In this document: positions 47,867 to 60,000 of the stretch, piece after piece
Position numbering within the stretch: the stretch's first letter is position 1
Layout of the letters: each line of letters opens with the position of its first letter
Position numbers and translations under genes: made by a program
The notes under the pieces: model-generated
Database searches by the model: none
What the model was told of the DNA's origin: nothing
Seen by the model: the letters and a program-made list of their open reading frames with translations, nothing else
Assembly: GCA_029948255.1 (NCBI GenBank)
Contig: JALIZF010001888.1
Coordinates: 868,001-932,000, forward strand
Length of the DNA stretch: 64,000 nt
Source of the DNA: Telmatactis stephensoni
Taxonomy: Eukaryota > Cnidaria > Anthozoa > Actiniaria > Isophelliidae
Direction of reading: 5' to 3'

Positions 47867-49638
47867 GGTGGCTGGACCCTATTTCGCCAGTGCGCGGGTA
47901 GTCGAATTGAAGCGGCTATTAATTGCGTTACAGAATAAATTTGACCAAACTTTTTACGCACACCTACTACAAATGGACCAAATTTTATAATGATGCTAGT
48001 TTGGTTGAAATCGGAGCTTTTTTAACATCGAAATTGTTATACACTTGATTTGAAATTTTGCCAATTTTCTCAAAATCCTGACCTCGACGAGCAAAACGAT
48101 TTATGAGACTTTGTAAATCAAATGTTTGTCTATAATGTGAGAGCGTTTCAAGAAATTCTATTAAGCCGATTTTGAGTAAAAACGGAGCAATTATTTTACT
48201 TTGAAGAAATTTAAAACCGCGGGTGCTCTACTAAATTAATTTTATAACAATAATTTTCCAAAGAAAAGTTGCAATATTTTTGGTTCTAAATAATACCAAG
48301 GCATGGTTCTTTATTTTGTGAATATGTCATCGTATTTGCTATTTTTGATCGCCGTTGAGACGACTGTACGTAAAGCACTAAATTGCCGCGTTTATCTCGG
48401 AATTTCGACATCCACGTTAATAATACTGGTTCTTGAAAACTAGTAGATGAATTTTTTTTTATTTCTCGATATTGAATATTCAATCCTTTACCAGTAAGGT
48501 GTGTAAATTACAAAGGCATTAAAGTTTTTTAAGACCATTAAATAATTTTTTAAACATTGCCATATGTGCATCTCTATTCTCCGAGTTGTTGCCGGTGTTT
48601 GATTATGCATGCCTGCATGCGTGTCGCTTTGGCACCGTGCAAAAAATGCAAATACATGGAAGTCTTCCAAGTTACCTGGACTGGTGAACTACTTTTCTTC
48701 GCCTTTTTAGCCTTTAATGTGTTTTCCAGCAATATTTCACTTCTCCGTTTTCTTTTTGTACAAGGAAATACCATAGTTCTAGAAACTGTAGTAAGGAACT
48801 GCTACGTACAGCGTTACTCTGGATATCACTGGCGTGACTTTCCATGTATATTTGCATTTTTTGCACGAGGCGCCAAAGCGACACGCATGCAGGCATGCAT
48901 AATCAAACACCGACAACAACTCGGAGAATAGAGATGCACATATGGCAATGTTTAAAAAATTATTTAATGGTCTTAAAAAACTTCAATGCCTTTGTAATTT
49001 ACACACCTTACTGGTAAAGGATTGAATATTCAATATCGAGAAATAAAAAAAAATTCATCTACTAGTTTTCAAGAACCAGTATTATTAACGTGTATGTCGA
49101 AATTCCGAGTTAAACGCGGCAATTTAGTGCTTTACGTACAGTCGTCTCAACGGCAATCAAAAACTGCAAAAACGATGACATATTCACAAAATAAAGAACC
49201 ATGCCTTGGTATTATTTGGAACCAAAAATATTGCTAGTTTTCTTTGGGAAATTATGGTTATAAAATTACTTTAGTAGAGCACCCGCGGTTTTAAATTTCT
49301 TCAAAGTAAAATAATTGCTCCGTTTTTACTCAAAATCGGTTTAATAGAATTTCTTGAAACGCTCTCACATTATAGACAAACATTTGATTTACAAAGTCCC
49401 ATAAATCGTTTTGCTCGTCGAGGTCAGGATTTTGAGAAAATTGCCAAAATTTCAAATCAAGTGTATAACAATTTCGATGTTAAAAAAGCTCCGATTTCAA
49501 CCAAACTAGCATCATTATAAAATTTGGTCCATTTGTAGTAGGTGTGTGTAAAAAGTTTGGTCAACTTAATTCTGTAACGCAATTAATAGCCGCTTCAATT
49601 CGACTACCCGCGCACTGGCGAAATAGGGTCCAGCCACC
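47867..49638. mobile_element. 1772-bp near-perfect palindrome with TTAA flanks
   Basis: GGTGGCTGGACCCTATTTCG at the left mirrors CGAAATAGGGTCCAGCCACC at the right. Arms of about 800 bp stay nearly identical as reverse complements (few mismatches noted) around a central spacer at about 48671-48837. TTAA at 47863-47866 and 49639-49642 flanks it directly. The short ORFs in it (up to 124 codons) show no transposase motif. It divides the minisatellite. TTAA target duplication is typical of piggyBac-type transposition. Confidence 0.9.
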
Positions 49639-49950
49639 TTAATGTACAATTGGTAACGACGGAATACAGGAACATTTACGTAACTGCCCGTTATATTAAC
49701 GTTAATCGCATAACGTTACGTTATACTTAATGTACAATAGGTAACGACGGAATACAGGACGTTTACGTAACCACCCGTTATCTGATATTAACGTTAATCG
49801 CGTAACGTAACGTTACGTTATACTTAATGTATAATAGGTAACGATGACATGCAGGAACTTTTACGTAACTACCCGTTATATTAACGTTAATCGCATAACG
49901 TTACGTTATATTTAATGTACGATAGCTAAGACGACATGCAGGAACATTGA
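49639..49950 (+). repeat. 88-bp minisatellite, right block of about four units
   Basis: Continues the array interrupted at 47866; units contain TTAATGTACAATAGGTAACG and CGTTATATTAACGTTAATCGC and end near 49950. Confidence 0.9.
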
Positions 49951-50213
49951 CTACTCGTCTATCTCGTTGTTGAATATTAGTTAAACTATCAACATCTGGC
50001 TGTAGAGGCTTTGAACTGATTCTGAAAGAGTTTACTCGGTTAAAAGAGTAAATAGTTCATGTGAAGAATACTAGCTAGGCTCGAAGATTGAATAAGATAT
50101 TGAGATATTGAATGCCACGTTACTCCAAGAAGCTACGCAATCTCTGTTGTCTGCCATCATACGACGTGTCGTCGAACAGCTGATATTCTTTTAACTTCCT
50201 AAAATTGCTTTAT

Positions 50214-50478
50214 TCAGTATAGACGACTTTCATAAATGGCGGGCTCATTGTTCACGATAATGAGGCCAGAAAGGCCTCCAAAATCAACATCGCATCAAAT
50301 GATTCTAAATATATAAGAATTATCCTGTAAAATGCACATAAAATAGGTATTTTAAAATGAAAAGGAACACATCGTCTTTGATAGCAATAGAAGTGTCGCC
50401 ACGCTTATTTTCTGGTAACAAGGCCTTTGTGGCCTCGTTCTCATGTACTAGGCCGCCATTTTTGAAAGTCGTCTATAG
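50214..50478. mobile_element. Foldback with TATAGACGACTTTCA ends
   Basis: TATAGACGACTTTCATAAATGGCGG mirrors CCGCCATTTTTGAAAGTCGTCTATA; inner GAGGCC...AAGGCC pieces also pair. Confidence 0.85.
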
Positions 50479-51057
50479 ATGTAGCTTAACATATATAGGT
50501 AATATACTGTAGTTCAATGTCAAAAACTTGATCCGGTTCCATGCCAACCACGATACGTCATTAATTCCAGGCGTGGTAGCCCTGCCGAGTGTCAAATCAA
50601 GCCCAGATCGCCCAAGCCGCCTACTCGACCCTGCCGAGACATGTTAACAGTGTTCTATCGCGCCAGCAATACGAGATGTCAGCAGTATAAACTCAGAAAT
50701 ATGTGCCATTTGTCTGGGTTTTATAAAAAGTACTGTAGGAAGACTTGTGGATTCTGTTAGAATGTAACGCACGTCAAGAAGTAATGTTTTTAGTACGGTA
50801 TATGACAAATGGAAAAATGAATGAATAAATGAATAAGAAAGAAATGGATGGATAAACGAGCGAACGAATTAATTAACGAGCGAAAGAATGAATGAATGAA
50901 TGGCTAAATGAACGAATGAATGAATAAATAAATGAATGATCAGTTAATAAATTAAGAATAGATGAACGAACGGAGGAACGAATGAATTACTTGAAATCCA
51001 ATGATTATCATCATATTACCTTATGTATCATATATCTCAACACGTAGTAAAAAATTC

Positions 51058-51936
51058 TTGGGTTGCACGTGACGTCATCAAAAAGCTAAAATCTAAACTA
51101 TTCATCACACGAAACTGTTTCCTAGATATTTTATTTATGTCATTGAGAAATGTCCTCACACAAAAAACTGAGTTCTTTCGATGAACGGTTTTCGATTTAT
51201 TGCGAGTCAATTGCTGTGACGTAACACTGTCACGTATATCGTAAAGACACAGAAATATAGGCTAATGTGATTCAAATCGTACGACTTTAACTTTGTAAGT
51301 GATAAATAAGTTTGTTTTGGTGAATATTTGCATAGCTAGAAAACACGAATTATAGCGATAATAACGTGGTCCTTCGTGTTACTGTCCGCCATGTTGGTGT
51401 ACAAAGGTTGTGTACCAAGATGGCGGACCCATACATTTCACACCAAACAATGAAGATATTTGATCGCTCGTATCTCGTTATCAAAATATTCTTGTGACTA
51501 AAAATTAGATACAAACCTTCAACTGCATTTTTTTATGCAAGACATTTTTTTCAAAAATATTCTATATTAACCCCGTAAAATTTTATGATGACGTCCGTGA
51601 CACTAGTGAAAAACGTCTGCGCATGCGTACATATTACGATGTTTTCTTAAGAAATGTGTGAGTTTTAGCTTGAAATGAAATGTTCGTGTTCTCGGTGTAT
51701 ACATAAAATTTCTCTTGTATACTTTTGTAAGACAAAGATGTTGCATTAATGAAGACATTATATGAATACTGGCCCTAAGTTTCAAGAAATAACCTTAAGT
51801 TTTGACATTTTGTGAAAACCATTGTTGAAGGCAAGCGTAAAAGCGAAATTTGCATAATTTACAAAAGCACGAAGACTTGACTACGAGCATGCGCAGACGT
51901 TTTTCACTAGCGTCGACGTCCGTGCAACCCTAGAAT
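51058..51936. mobile_element. Element with GGTTGCACGTGACGTC ends and a nested inverted repeat
   Basis: GGGTTGCACGTGACGTCAT near 51059 faces GACGTCCGTGCAACCC near 51917-51932. Inside, CACTAGTGAAAAACGTCTGCG (51601) faces CGCAGACGTTTTTCACTAGCG (51894). No coding frame supported. Confidence 0.6.
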
Positions 51937-51957
51937 AGTTGCTAAAGTATCAAACTC

Positions 51958-52036
51958 CATCCTCAGGAACCCAGGAGTAATATTCTGAAGAAACGAACGA
52001 GCGACAGAATATTACTCCTGCAGGGTTCCCGTGGAT
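51958..52036. mobile_element. Internally deleted copy of the AACCCAGGAGTAATATTCTG foldback
   Basis: Only the two termini of the family at 11512-11796 remain, joined by about 17 bp. Confidence 0.8.
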
Positions 52037-52328
52037 GATCAAACTCTAGTGTAGAGGTTCTCAATCATGGAATATATATAATTATTGAATGTATATAAGC
52101 TTTATTTAGATTTCTGATCAGTGACAATAAAACCCAAGAAATTCAAAATAAAGTACAATGCATGATGGGTAGGGTTGGCTGTTATTTAGACGTTCAATGG
52201 TTCTGAACGCTACAGCTTTTTAAGCTCGGTTTATAAGTCGCAGTGATAAAAGGTTCTTACGTTTCAAATAGCCGCCATTTTGCTACTTTTCCAGGGGGGG
52301 GGGGGGGTGAATTTAATTCAAGCCTTCA

Positions 52329-52402
52329 TCTAGTCCAGACGCTGGGCCCTCACAAATGAAAAAAGAGGAGCGGCGAAGGAGGGCCCAGCGTCTGGACTAG
52401 CC
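52329..52402. mobile_element. Short foldback with CTAGTCCAGACGCTGGGCCC arms
   Basis: CTAGTCCAGACGCTGGGCCC is perfectly mirrored by its complement; loop about 33 bp. Confidence 0.8.
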
Positions 52403-54534
52403 TTCATCCATTTCAAACGATTTTAAGTTGCCGGCAAAATTGATTTCCATGCAAAATTTCCGCCCAAAAGACGCCACAAAAGTGACTAAAACCATGCAAA
52501 TTTTGAAAATTGGTAACCGCGCACTTAGTTTTCACTCATGGTTTTTCTGCCCTGTCATAGGTTTTGAGGAGGGGGTCGTGACAATATATCAAGTTTGAGA
52601 GCGTTAAGAAAAACGCATTCAGTAACACCAAACAAATCAATAAAATTCTAGATTCATACCTATTGATTGTGTCACCAGGAGAGGCGACCCAACCAAGTGC
52701 GCGATCAAACCAGTCAAACTAGTCAAACCGACCAAACCGGTTACCAAAGTACCACGACGGAAACCGAAAATCTGCCAAGACACGATGGACAATTTCTACC
52801 CAGATAGCAGGACATTGAACTGTGCTTATTTCAGATGGATTGGATTTTGTTCGCTTCGTTCGATAAGAAAATATTGCATGAAAACCTGTGATAATTGTCC
52901 ATCGCAGTAGCGTAAATAATTAATAACAATCCCCTTTTCACTCTGATGAAGGGTATAATGCTTGCGAATCAATTCTAGGAATTAGTATATACACTATTAT
53001 ATGAGGCCGCATATTTATCTCCTAATTGGGCTTCCTTTGGCATGGTAGGAGAAGAGACTTTTCCTGAGGTTTTAGTTTCCAGTCTTCTTGTTTTACCAAA
53101 ATCTTAGCTTACCCTTCACACAAATTAAACCCAGTTCTCCCTCTTATTCTTTTGCCACAGGATACCCTATAGTTCGATTGAATAACAAATGGGGAAATTC
53201 ACGTGAAAGTGTGAAGAGTATAACCCTTTACACTCTTATCTCAAATAACCTAAAGAGTGAACATGCACCTATTTGCGAAAACACAGGGGTTACTAAGGAT
53301 GGGAGGGGGAAGGAGAAAAATGGCGTTTCATCTCCTTCATAACCAATCCCCACTCTTCACACATTCGACTTCGCACGACTTTCAATAGTATTGTAGATTC
53401 TTAAAAATGGTGGTTTTCACGCAAGAAGAGAAACGAATCGTCCGGACAAACAAGTTGTATCCGACGAGCAAATCGTGTGAAAACGGGACGATGGACGCAC
53501 TATGAGACACAAAAGTCGTCCGGTTTTGTACATCTATTTGATCATCTGTTGAGGTGATTTTTCTGTGTCGTCTTTTTTTGTCTTGACGGACGCAAATCCT
53601 CAAAACCCAGACTTAAATGCACACTAAGATACCCTGGGTCCAAGAGATTTGCTGCACGCTTTACGTACGTTTCGTTAAGTAATTATCTAGAAGAAACGTA
53701 ACTCGACCAAATCTCTGGCACCCATGCAAGGTAATACGAGACGACCTGAGAACAAATCGTCAGACGACATTTGTCCGTCCATCACGATTTTTCTCAGTCT
53801 TCTAGATTGAAAACAGCCAATATATTACGGGGCTCAAGGGTCGATATTCATTTCTGGTGAAAATATGAAAAGTACATTTAAATGGCAAATAAACTTTAAT
53901 AATCTATGGAATTAAATGCAACTTCTTACATTTGATGCAAATTTGTAGGTTATACACCCACCTCACAACATGTGCCCGGACAAAAACTGGAACGGGTACT
54001 TCGACCGTTTCACGGCGCGCAATTATAAGAGGCTAGTGTATTTGCTGCGCAGGCTACGCTCACACAACACCGCGGACAAATGTCTGCGCATGCGCCAGAT
54101 TTGCGGGCAGGAAGCCCATGAAATGTCTATTTCCCAATTTGTTTTTTCGATCGTATTATTACTATTTCGGAGTTTACTATCTCATTGTGTTGTTCATAGA
54201 ATAAGCAAACATATACCAAAAGGTACCGTAAAATCTTTATCGTCCAGACTATTAATCCGGATAAAATTGAAAATGTATATTTTTCTCAGTCACCTTTATA
54301 GACAAAATTAAACGCCGTTTTAAAATGGACAACAGTTCTGAACCGTTAAAAAAGATGCGTTTTAGTGTGGACGTAGAACGTAAAACGTTTTTGTAGCAAT
54401 TGCTTACTATGCTATCGTGTTTGCCGGACAGTATTACATGTGTGCATTTCATAGTATCTCGGTAAGAGTCAAATCTCCAGTTAACCATGAATAATATCAG
54501 ACATGGCGGACATGCCGGTTCGTAAGACATTTTC

Positions 54535-55050
54535 ACTAGGCTATAGATACAAAATTCCGCACTTTTTTTAATTTTAGGAATTTTAGAACACAAAATCGCG
54601 AGAATTTTAAATCGGGGAGTAAAATTGGGCAAAATGTTAAGGAAATATTAGCTTCCAGGTGACACTTTGACTACTGATTTTACACAAACAAAAACGTCGA
54701 GAAAGTGACTAAAGCAACGACCAACTCGTCGAGCAGTATAATGTCTACAGTGCAATCAGCGGTTTCCCATTCAAATTATGCTAACTGTCTTTCTTTATTC
54801 TTATGGAGAATGTCAGAGCAATCATAAGTATCTCGGCAGCTTTGGTAAAAAAACTGTTTTTATTATAGTTGTTTTTATGGTTATCAGTCATTGTTTCTTA
54901 CTATATCTTTATCACGGTTTTGTTTCACTATGAAAATGTTTATAAACTGTTTTAAGAATTTTCGAGAATTTTATAGCTGTTTTGGAAAAATCCCGGAAAG
55001 AATTTTAGCCCATTTTGGGGGAATTTTGTATCTAAGCCTAATTTTTACTA
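54535..55050. mobile_element. Diverged foldback element
   Basis: TAGGCTATAGATACAAAATTC near 54537 faces GAATTTTGTATCTAAGCCTA near 55020-55040, and GAATTTT blocks also pair. Divergence is high. Confidence 0.5.
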
Positions 55051-55241
55051 TCGTTACGTTGGGAAGAGCGATACGCAGCTCAATTAGTAAAGATGAATCT
55101 TTATCTCTGAGGGTATTTCTTGGCACGAAGTATGAGAAATCAAGAAAAATAAACAAATTTCTACCTGGCTAGCACGCAGTCCACTATCGCGATCATCTCT
55201 TTTGAGTTTTAGGAAGTTTCATGGCATCTCATTCCAGTTTC

Positions 55242-55391
55242 CAGGGACCGCGAAGACGGGGGGCCTAAGCCCCTCCACTTTCCGCGTTACCTAGTCAAAT
55301 GTTCTGTTTAAAAACTTTTTTGATTGGATTGTCTTCTTTATTTTCAAATGCTAGTCCCCCCACTTTTCAAGGTGCTCCGCGGTCCCTGGTT
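55242..55391. mobile_element. Foldback, CAGGGACCGCG family, copy 2
   Basis: CCAGGGACCGCGAAGACGGG at the left and CTCCGCGGTCCCTGG at the right; shares ends with 29408-29572. Confidence 0.75.
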
Positions 55392-57061
55392 TCACAGTAA
55401 CTTTTATGATACAGCATAATTCTATTGTTTCAACAGAAGTAATATAAATCAGCATCCTGACAAAACATTGCTGTTTTCTGTTAATCCACCATTTTGAAAT
55501 ATGGATTCACATACCGCTAAAATCCAAGAATTCAGTAAAAAAGTACCCAGCTAGCAGTATGTATTTCAATATTTTCAAAGCTGCCATACAGTCTTCTCGA
55601 TCAAAAATGTTGTCCTTCCAATAATAGTTTTAATACTGAAAGAACTGTCATTAAACTAAAAGAAAAATCCCAAAAGCCAAAGAAATTATCATCGACAATG
55701 ATGACATGGAATTGTAAAATGGAGATATATTTAGAAATTACAATATTTATATTTGTTCTTATAAAAACATTTTCTCGTGCTAGTCACGTACGAGTATGTC
55801 ATGTGAGTAAGTTAGACTATTATTTATTAAAATTGTTTCCTTGTTTGTACATGTTTTGATCGTTGTTTCTGTCTAAAAATAAATGTCTACCAGGGGGGTT
55901 TGCATTGAAAATGTCAACATTATTTATTGTCGAATCCTGATAGCAGATATCTATGCATTTGTTTCGCCTTCTTGAAACAACTGAAGCACGTGAAAAGTGC
56001 GAAAACTAATACACGTGAAATAAGAAGAGATACAAAGTACTGAATGCTCCGAATGAGAACTAGGTGCAAACGGCAAGGACTGTAATGCAGAAAGATGCTA
56101 ATTGTGATATATTGTTTAATCCGTCCATCTCATTGGTTAAAACATAAAAATCTGCCATAACTTCAAGAGTTAACGTATTTTTTTCTATTTTATTTAATAT
56201 CTGATTCCCTTTTCAAGAAAGCTTTCCTGAGTTTTAATATAACAAAATTTCTATGTGAGAAATATTCGAAGCGTCTCTCGGCTGTTGTTTAGAGCCCTTG
56301 TGATTGGTCGAGATCTTTGAGTACAAAATAAACTTTGTTTCGAAACAAATTTTTGGATTTTTTTTTAAATTTAATGTGTTACTCATGGTTGACATATTAT
56401 ATTTGCAATAAATTATCTGAAAGTAACCTGCTGGCCACCGGGAATTTATGAGTTACAGCACTGAAACATATTACTCTTACTATTTAATTATATTCTTTTT
56501 TGTTTTGTTTTTGTTTTATGGCCAGAGTTAATAAAGACTTAGCTTTTTAAAAAATATAATCCATAAAAATACAGTGAAACATACAGAAAAGAATATCAAG
56601 ATATACCATGAATACAAGTATATCAGGAGTTTCGAAAATATTCGCTCAAAACAATGGTGAACAATGAAGGATGTGGATAGCCGCTCATGCAGAAATTGCT
56701 ATTCAAATTGTCGCTTTGTTTTGTAAGTTATCTTCAAATATTGCATTAATTGACTAACTTAACTATGAATTATCTCAATGATTTTTCTTCTTGTTCAACA
56801 TTTTCAGTTCTTCATGTTCAGTAGAATTAAATGCAAAAAGTCCAAAATTGGGAAAAATTGCATTCGATGTTGACGGCTGTCACCATGGTAACTCTTCACC
56901 CGCCAGGAGAGCGATTTTGTTTTTTGGATAGGAACTCTACCATTCGCTGTTTATAAACAATTATCCTCATTTACATAAACCACTTGCGTAGTTGAATTGC
57001 TCTCAGTTCAGGCTAAGTTAGGACGAGTGCACGCAACAAGAAAACGCCAAGGAAAATAGCG

Positions 57062-60000
57062 ATGAAAGCAAAATTATTTTTGTGTCTTTGCCTTGTTTTG
57101 GCAGGAATTTTGACAGAAGGTATGTAAAAAAAGAAAAAAAAATACATGTTTATAAACATTTACTGAAATTGTATTACTAGTATTCGGAAAGAACTGAAAA
57201 CTTAAAAATATTTTGGGCTTTGATCGACTTGGAGCAGCTGAGTTGCAATTAAATTCTGAGCGGCGAGCGAGTTTTTCGGAAAATTTTTTATTTGCTCAAA
57301 GTCTCATAAATACTTATCAAGAAGTACTAATGTCAATTGATCGGTTATGATTTGTAAAACTATGATGTTTTGCTGAAAAAAGACCTTGCTATACCTCACT
57401 ACTCCGAACTTAGAAAGGTTTTGAAGTCCTAATTCCTGTCCGCGATAAGCAGCGCTTCGAATTTATGCCATTCCAAGACAATAGTTCTTCGGATAGAGGC
57501 TAGTAAGCTGAATGGTGGAAGTTCTGCCGATGAATACGAAAACGATGAAAAATTGCGACTACAGCTATAGCCGCTAAGAGGGGCGACCGCTTAATTAGGG
57601 TCCCAAATGCAAAGTTTCTCTTCACGAAAAACGAGATCGGCTTTGAAAAGCGTAGAATAACGTTTAACCCGAGTTACTGTAAATACGTTTACTTACTAGC
57701 CTTTTGTTTTAACATTTATTCGATGTTTTTGGCTGACAAATCGTAAAATCAGCATTGGAAAGACAACTATTACATAACAACAGCGGTTAAGCGCACCTGG
57801 AAGATCAGTCGTTCTGTTAGCAAAAGTTTTCGCTCTCTGAGCCAGACATTGACCAGTGTCATTTCTTCATTTCTGTACGTTTTTACGTAATAAAAGAAAC
57901 CAAAATTTCAAGGGTTGAATTGTCATTAAAATGTGTACTTCAGATGTTGATATTGAGCTGTCATCGCGGAATATCGATCGATTCGTCCTCATCGAAGAGC
58001 TTTTGTTTCAAAACGGATGTGTTTCCGTGTGTGTTTTTTTAAACGCTTATCGGGTTAAAAAAATGAAAGTGTCCAAAGTAGGGTCAATTGAAAACGGAGC
58101 CTTTCGCTGCACTGTCTTGACAGCAGGGGGCTTTCCAAAACGCTGACTCATTCCAATCTGATAAAATCTGATCCATTCTCCTCGAATGAAAGAATTAATT
58201 CCATCATGACGCATTGTAGTGTATCTAAGTACAAAAAAAAAAAAAAAAAAGAAAAACCGCTGTGCAAACGATAGTATGAATGCATTATGCTTTCGGTCCA
58301 ACGAAAAGGGAGCGCTTCGAAACAAGAGTGCGGACGGGATGTGAGTGTCAGTTTTATTAAGGCAATATACATTGCGCACACATCTATACCTGTTATAGCA
58401 TAGCCGAGTGGATTCTCGCGATCTTCGAGTGGTCTATCATATTCCAGAATGTTTATATCACAATACAGAGACATAAACGATTGTTTTATACTGCTTTTAT
58501 AAAATATTTTCGACATTTTTAATGCAAGCTATGTCCCTGTCGTCTGATCTGAACATGGTACTAGGTTGCCAATCAGCGCGCGCGCGCTATTTATCAACGT
58601 TTTATAAAAACTAAGTTTTAAATAAATCTATCAATAATAATTAAGGAAATATTTCGATATTTCTATCATTCCATACTATTCTCATTTTCACCAATCTATC
58701 CTGTACTATATGTCAATCAAGTTCAATGCAAAAAAGGCCGAAAGCACCACCACAAGAAGCGTCGACATTCGACTCCCAAGCCTCCTAGTCCTCCTACCGG
58801 GACTCCCCCCACAGGATGGCGAGTAGGAAATGGTCGTTGTATCTGTGAAGGACCGCATACTGGACCATATCCAACGGGACATCACAGACCACATACTCCA
58901 ACAGGCTACCATGGACCACACCATCCAACGGGACATCACGGACCACATACTCCAACAGGCCACCATGGACCACACCATCCAACGGGACATCACGGTCACC
59001 ATGGACCACCCCATCCAACAGGACATCACGGTCACCATGGACCACCCCATCCAACAGGACATCACGGTCACCATGGACCACCCCATCCAACGGGACATCA
59101 TGGACATCATGGACCACATAGTCCAACAGGCCATCATGGACCACACCATCCAACGGGACATCATGGACCACACACTCCAACAAGACATCATGGACCACAT
59201 AGTCCAACAGGCCATCATGGACCACACACTCCAACAAGACATCATGGACCACACTCAGGCCACCATCCAACGGGACATCACGGACCACGACCAACAGGCC
59301 ACCATGGACCACCAGGCCCTAAGAAGCGATGTGTATGTTGGAAACCATCAGGTCAGTGTAATTAAGGCATTCAGCTTAATAAAAATATTTCATTTTAAAC
59401 AGAAAAAGTTGACAATGAGCTTTTATCATGTAATTCCAAAAGTCACAGTACAGGAATATAATTACCATAGCTGGAAAGAGCACGTCAAAATTAGTAAAAC
59501 TGTGAAGTTTGAATGAAGTAACTTTCAAACTCACGAAGATATGAATTTTCCGAAATCGAAATTTTGTATGAAAACATTCGCTGGTAGGCAAGAGCAGCAA
59601 AGGTTTTCTTACAAATTCACACTTTTCAAGAATTCATATTCTCGCGAGTTTTGGATTTAATTCCTTCAAACTTCACTGTCTTGCTAATTCTAACATGCTC
59701 TTTCCAGCTATGGTAATTATTTTTTCTGTTTTACGAATTTAAAAATACCTGATAAAAGCTTATTAACATAAATGTTAATGCCTGTTATAAAGTAGACATA
59801 CCAGTGAAACTCTTGAGAAAACATTGCAACAAACAGGGATGTTTGTCTGACTGCAGTGCCGAGAAAAAGCTATTGCTCCATCGACATTACAAATTTCCGT
59901 TCCGTAACATGAATCAAAACGTTTAATTGAAGTTCCATGTCATATCCTAAATGTACACGTGGTATCTCACCGTCAACTCTAAAGCAGACTTCGTATTTGA

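Larger units (their letters stand above)
47607..57061. other. Gene-poor spacer
   Basis: No supported coding exon. Besides the minisatellite and the 1.77-kb palindrome it holds foldbacks at 50214-50478, 51958-52036, 52329-52402, 54535-55050 and 55242-55391, nested inverted repeats at 51058-51936, and an AATG-rich simple tract at 50805-51000. A possible signal-peptide gene starts at its right end. Confidence 0.6.

Noticed and set aside
48557..48931. 124-codon ORF in the palindrome centre
   Set aside because: Crosses from one inverted arm through the spacer to the other and has no transposase-like motif.
53970..54311. 113-codon ORF and neighbours in the gene-poor stretch
   Set aside because: No domain, signal or splice evidence; composition like the surrounding spacer.
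58706..59312. Minus-strand ORFs of Met/Trp/Ser and Val/His/Asp repeats, and a plus-strand frame of Asp/His/Ile repeats
   Set aside because: Shadow frames of the His/Gly/Pro coding minisatellite; only the plus frame joining signal-peptide and SEA exons has splice and phase support.
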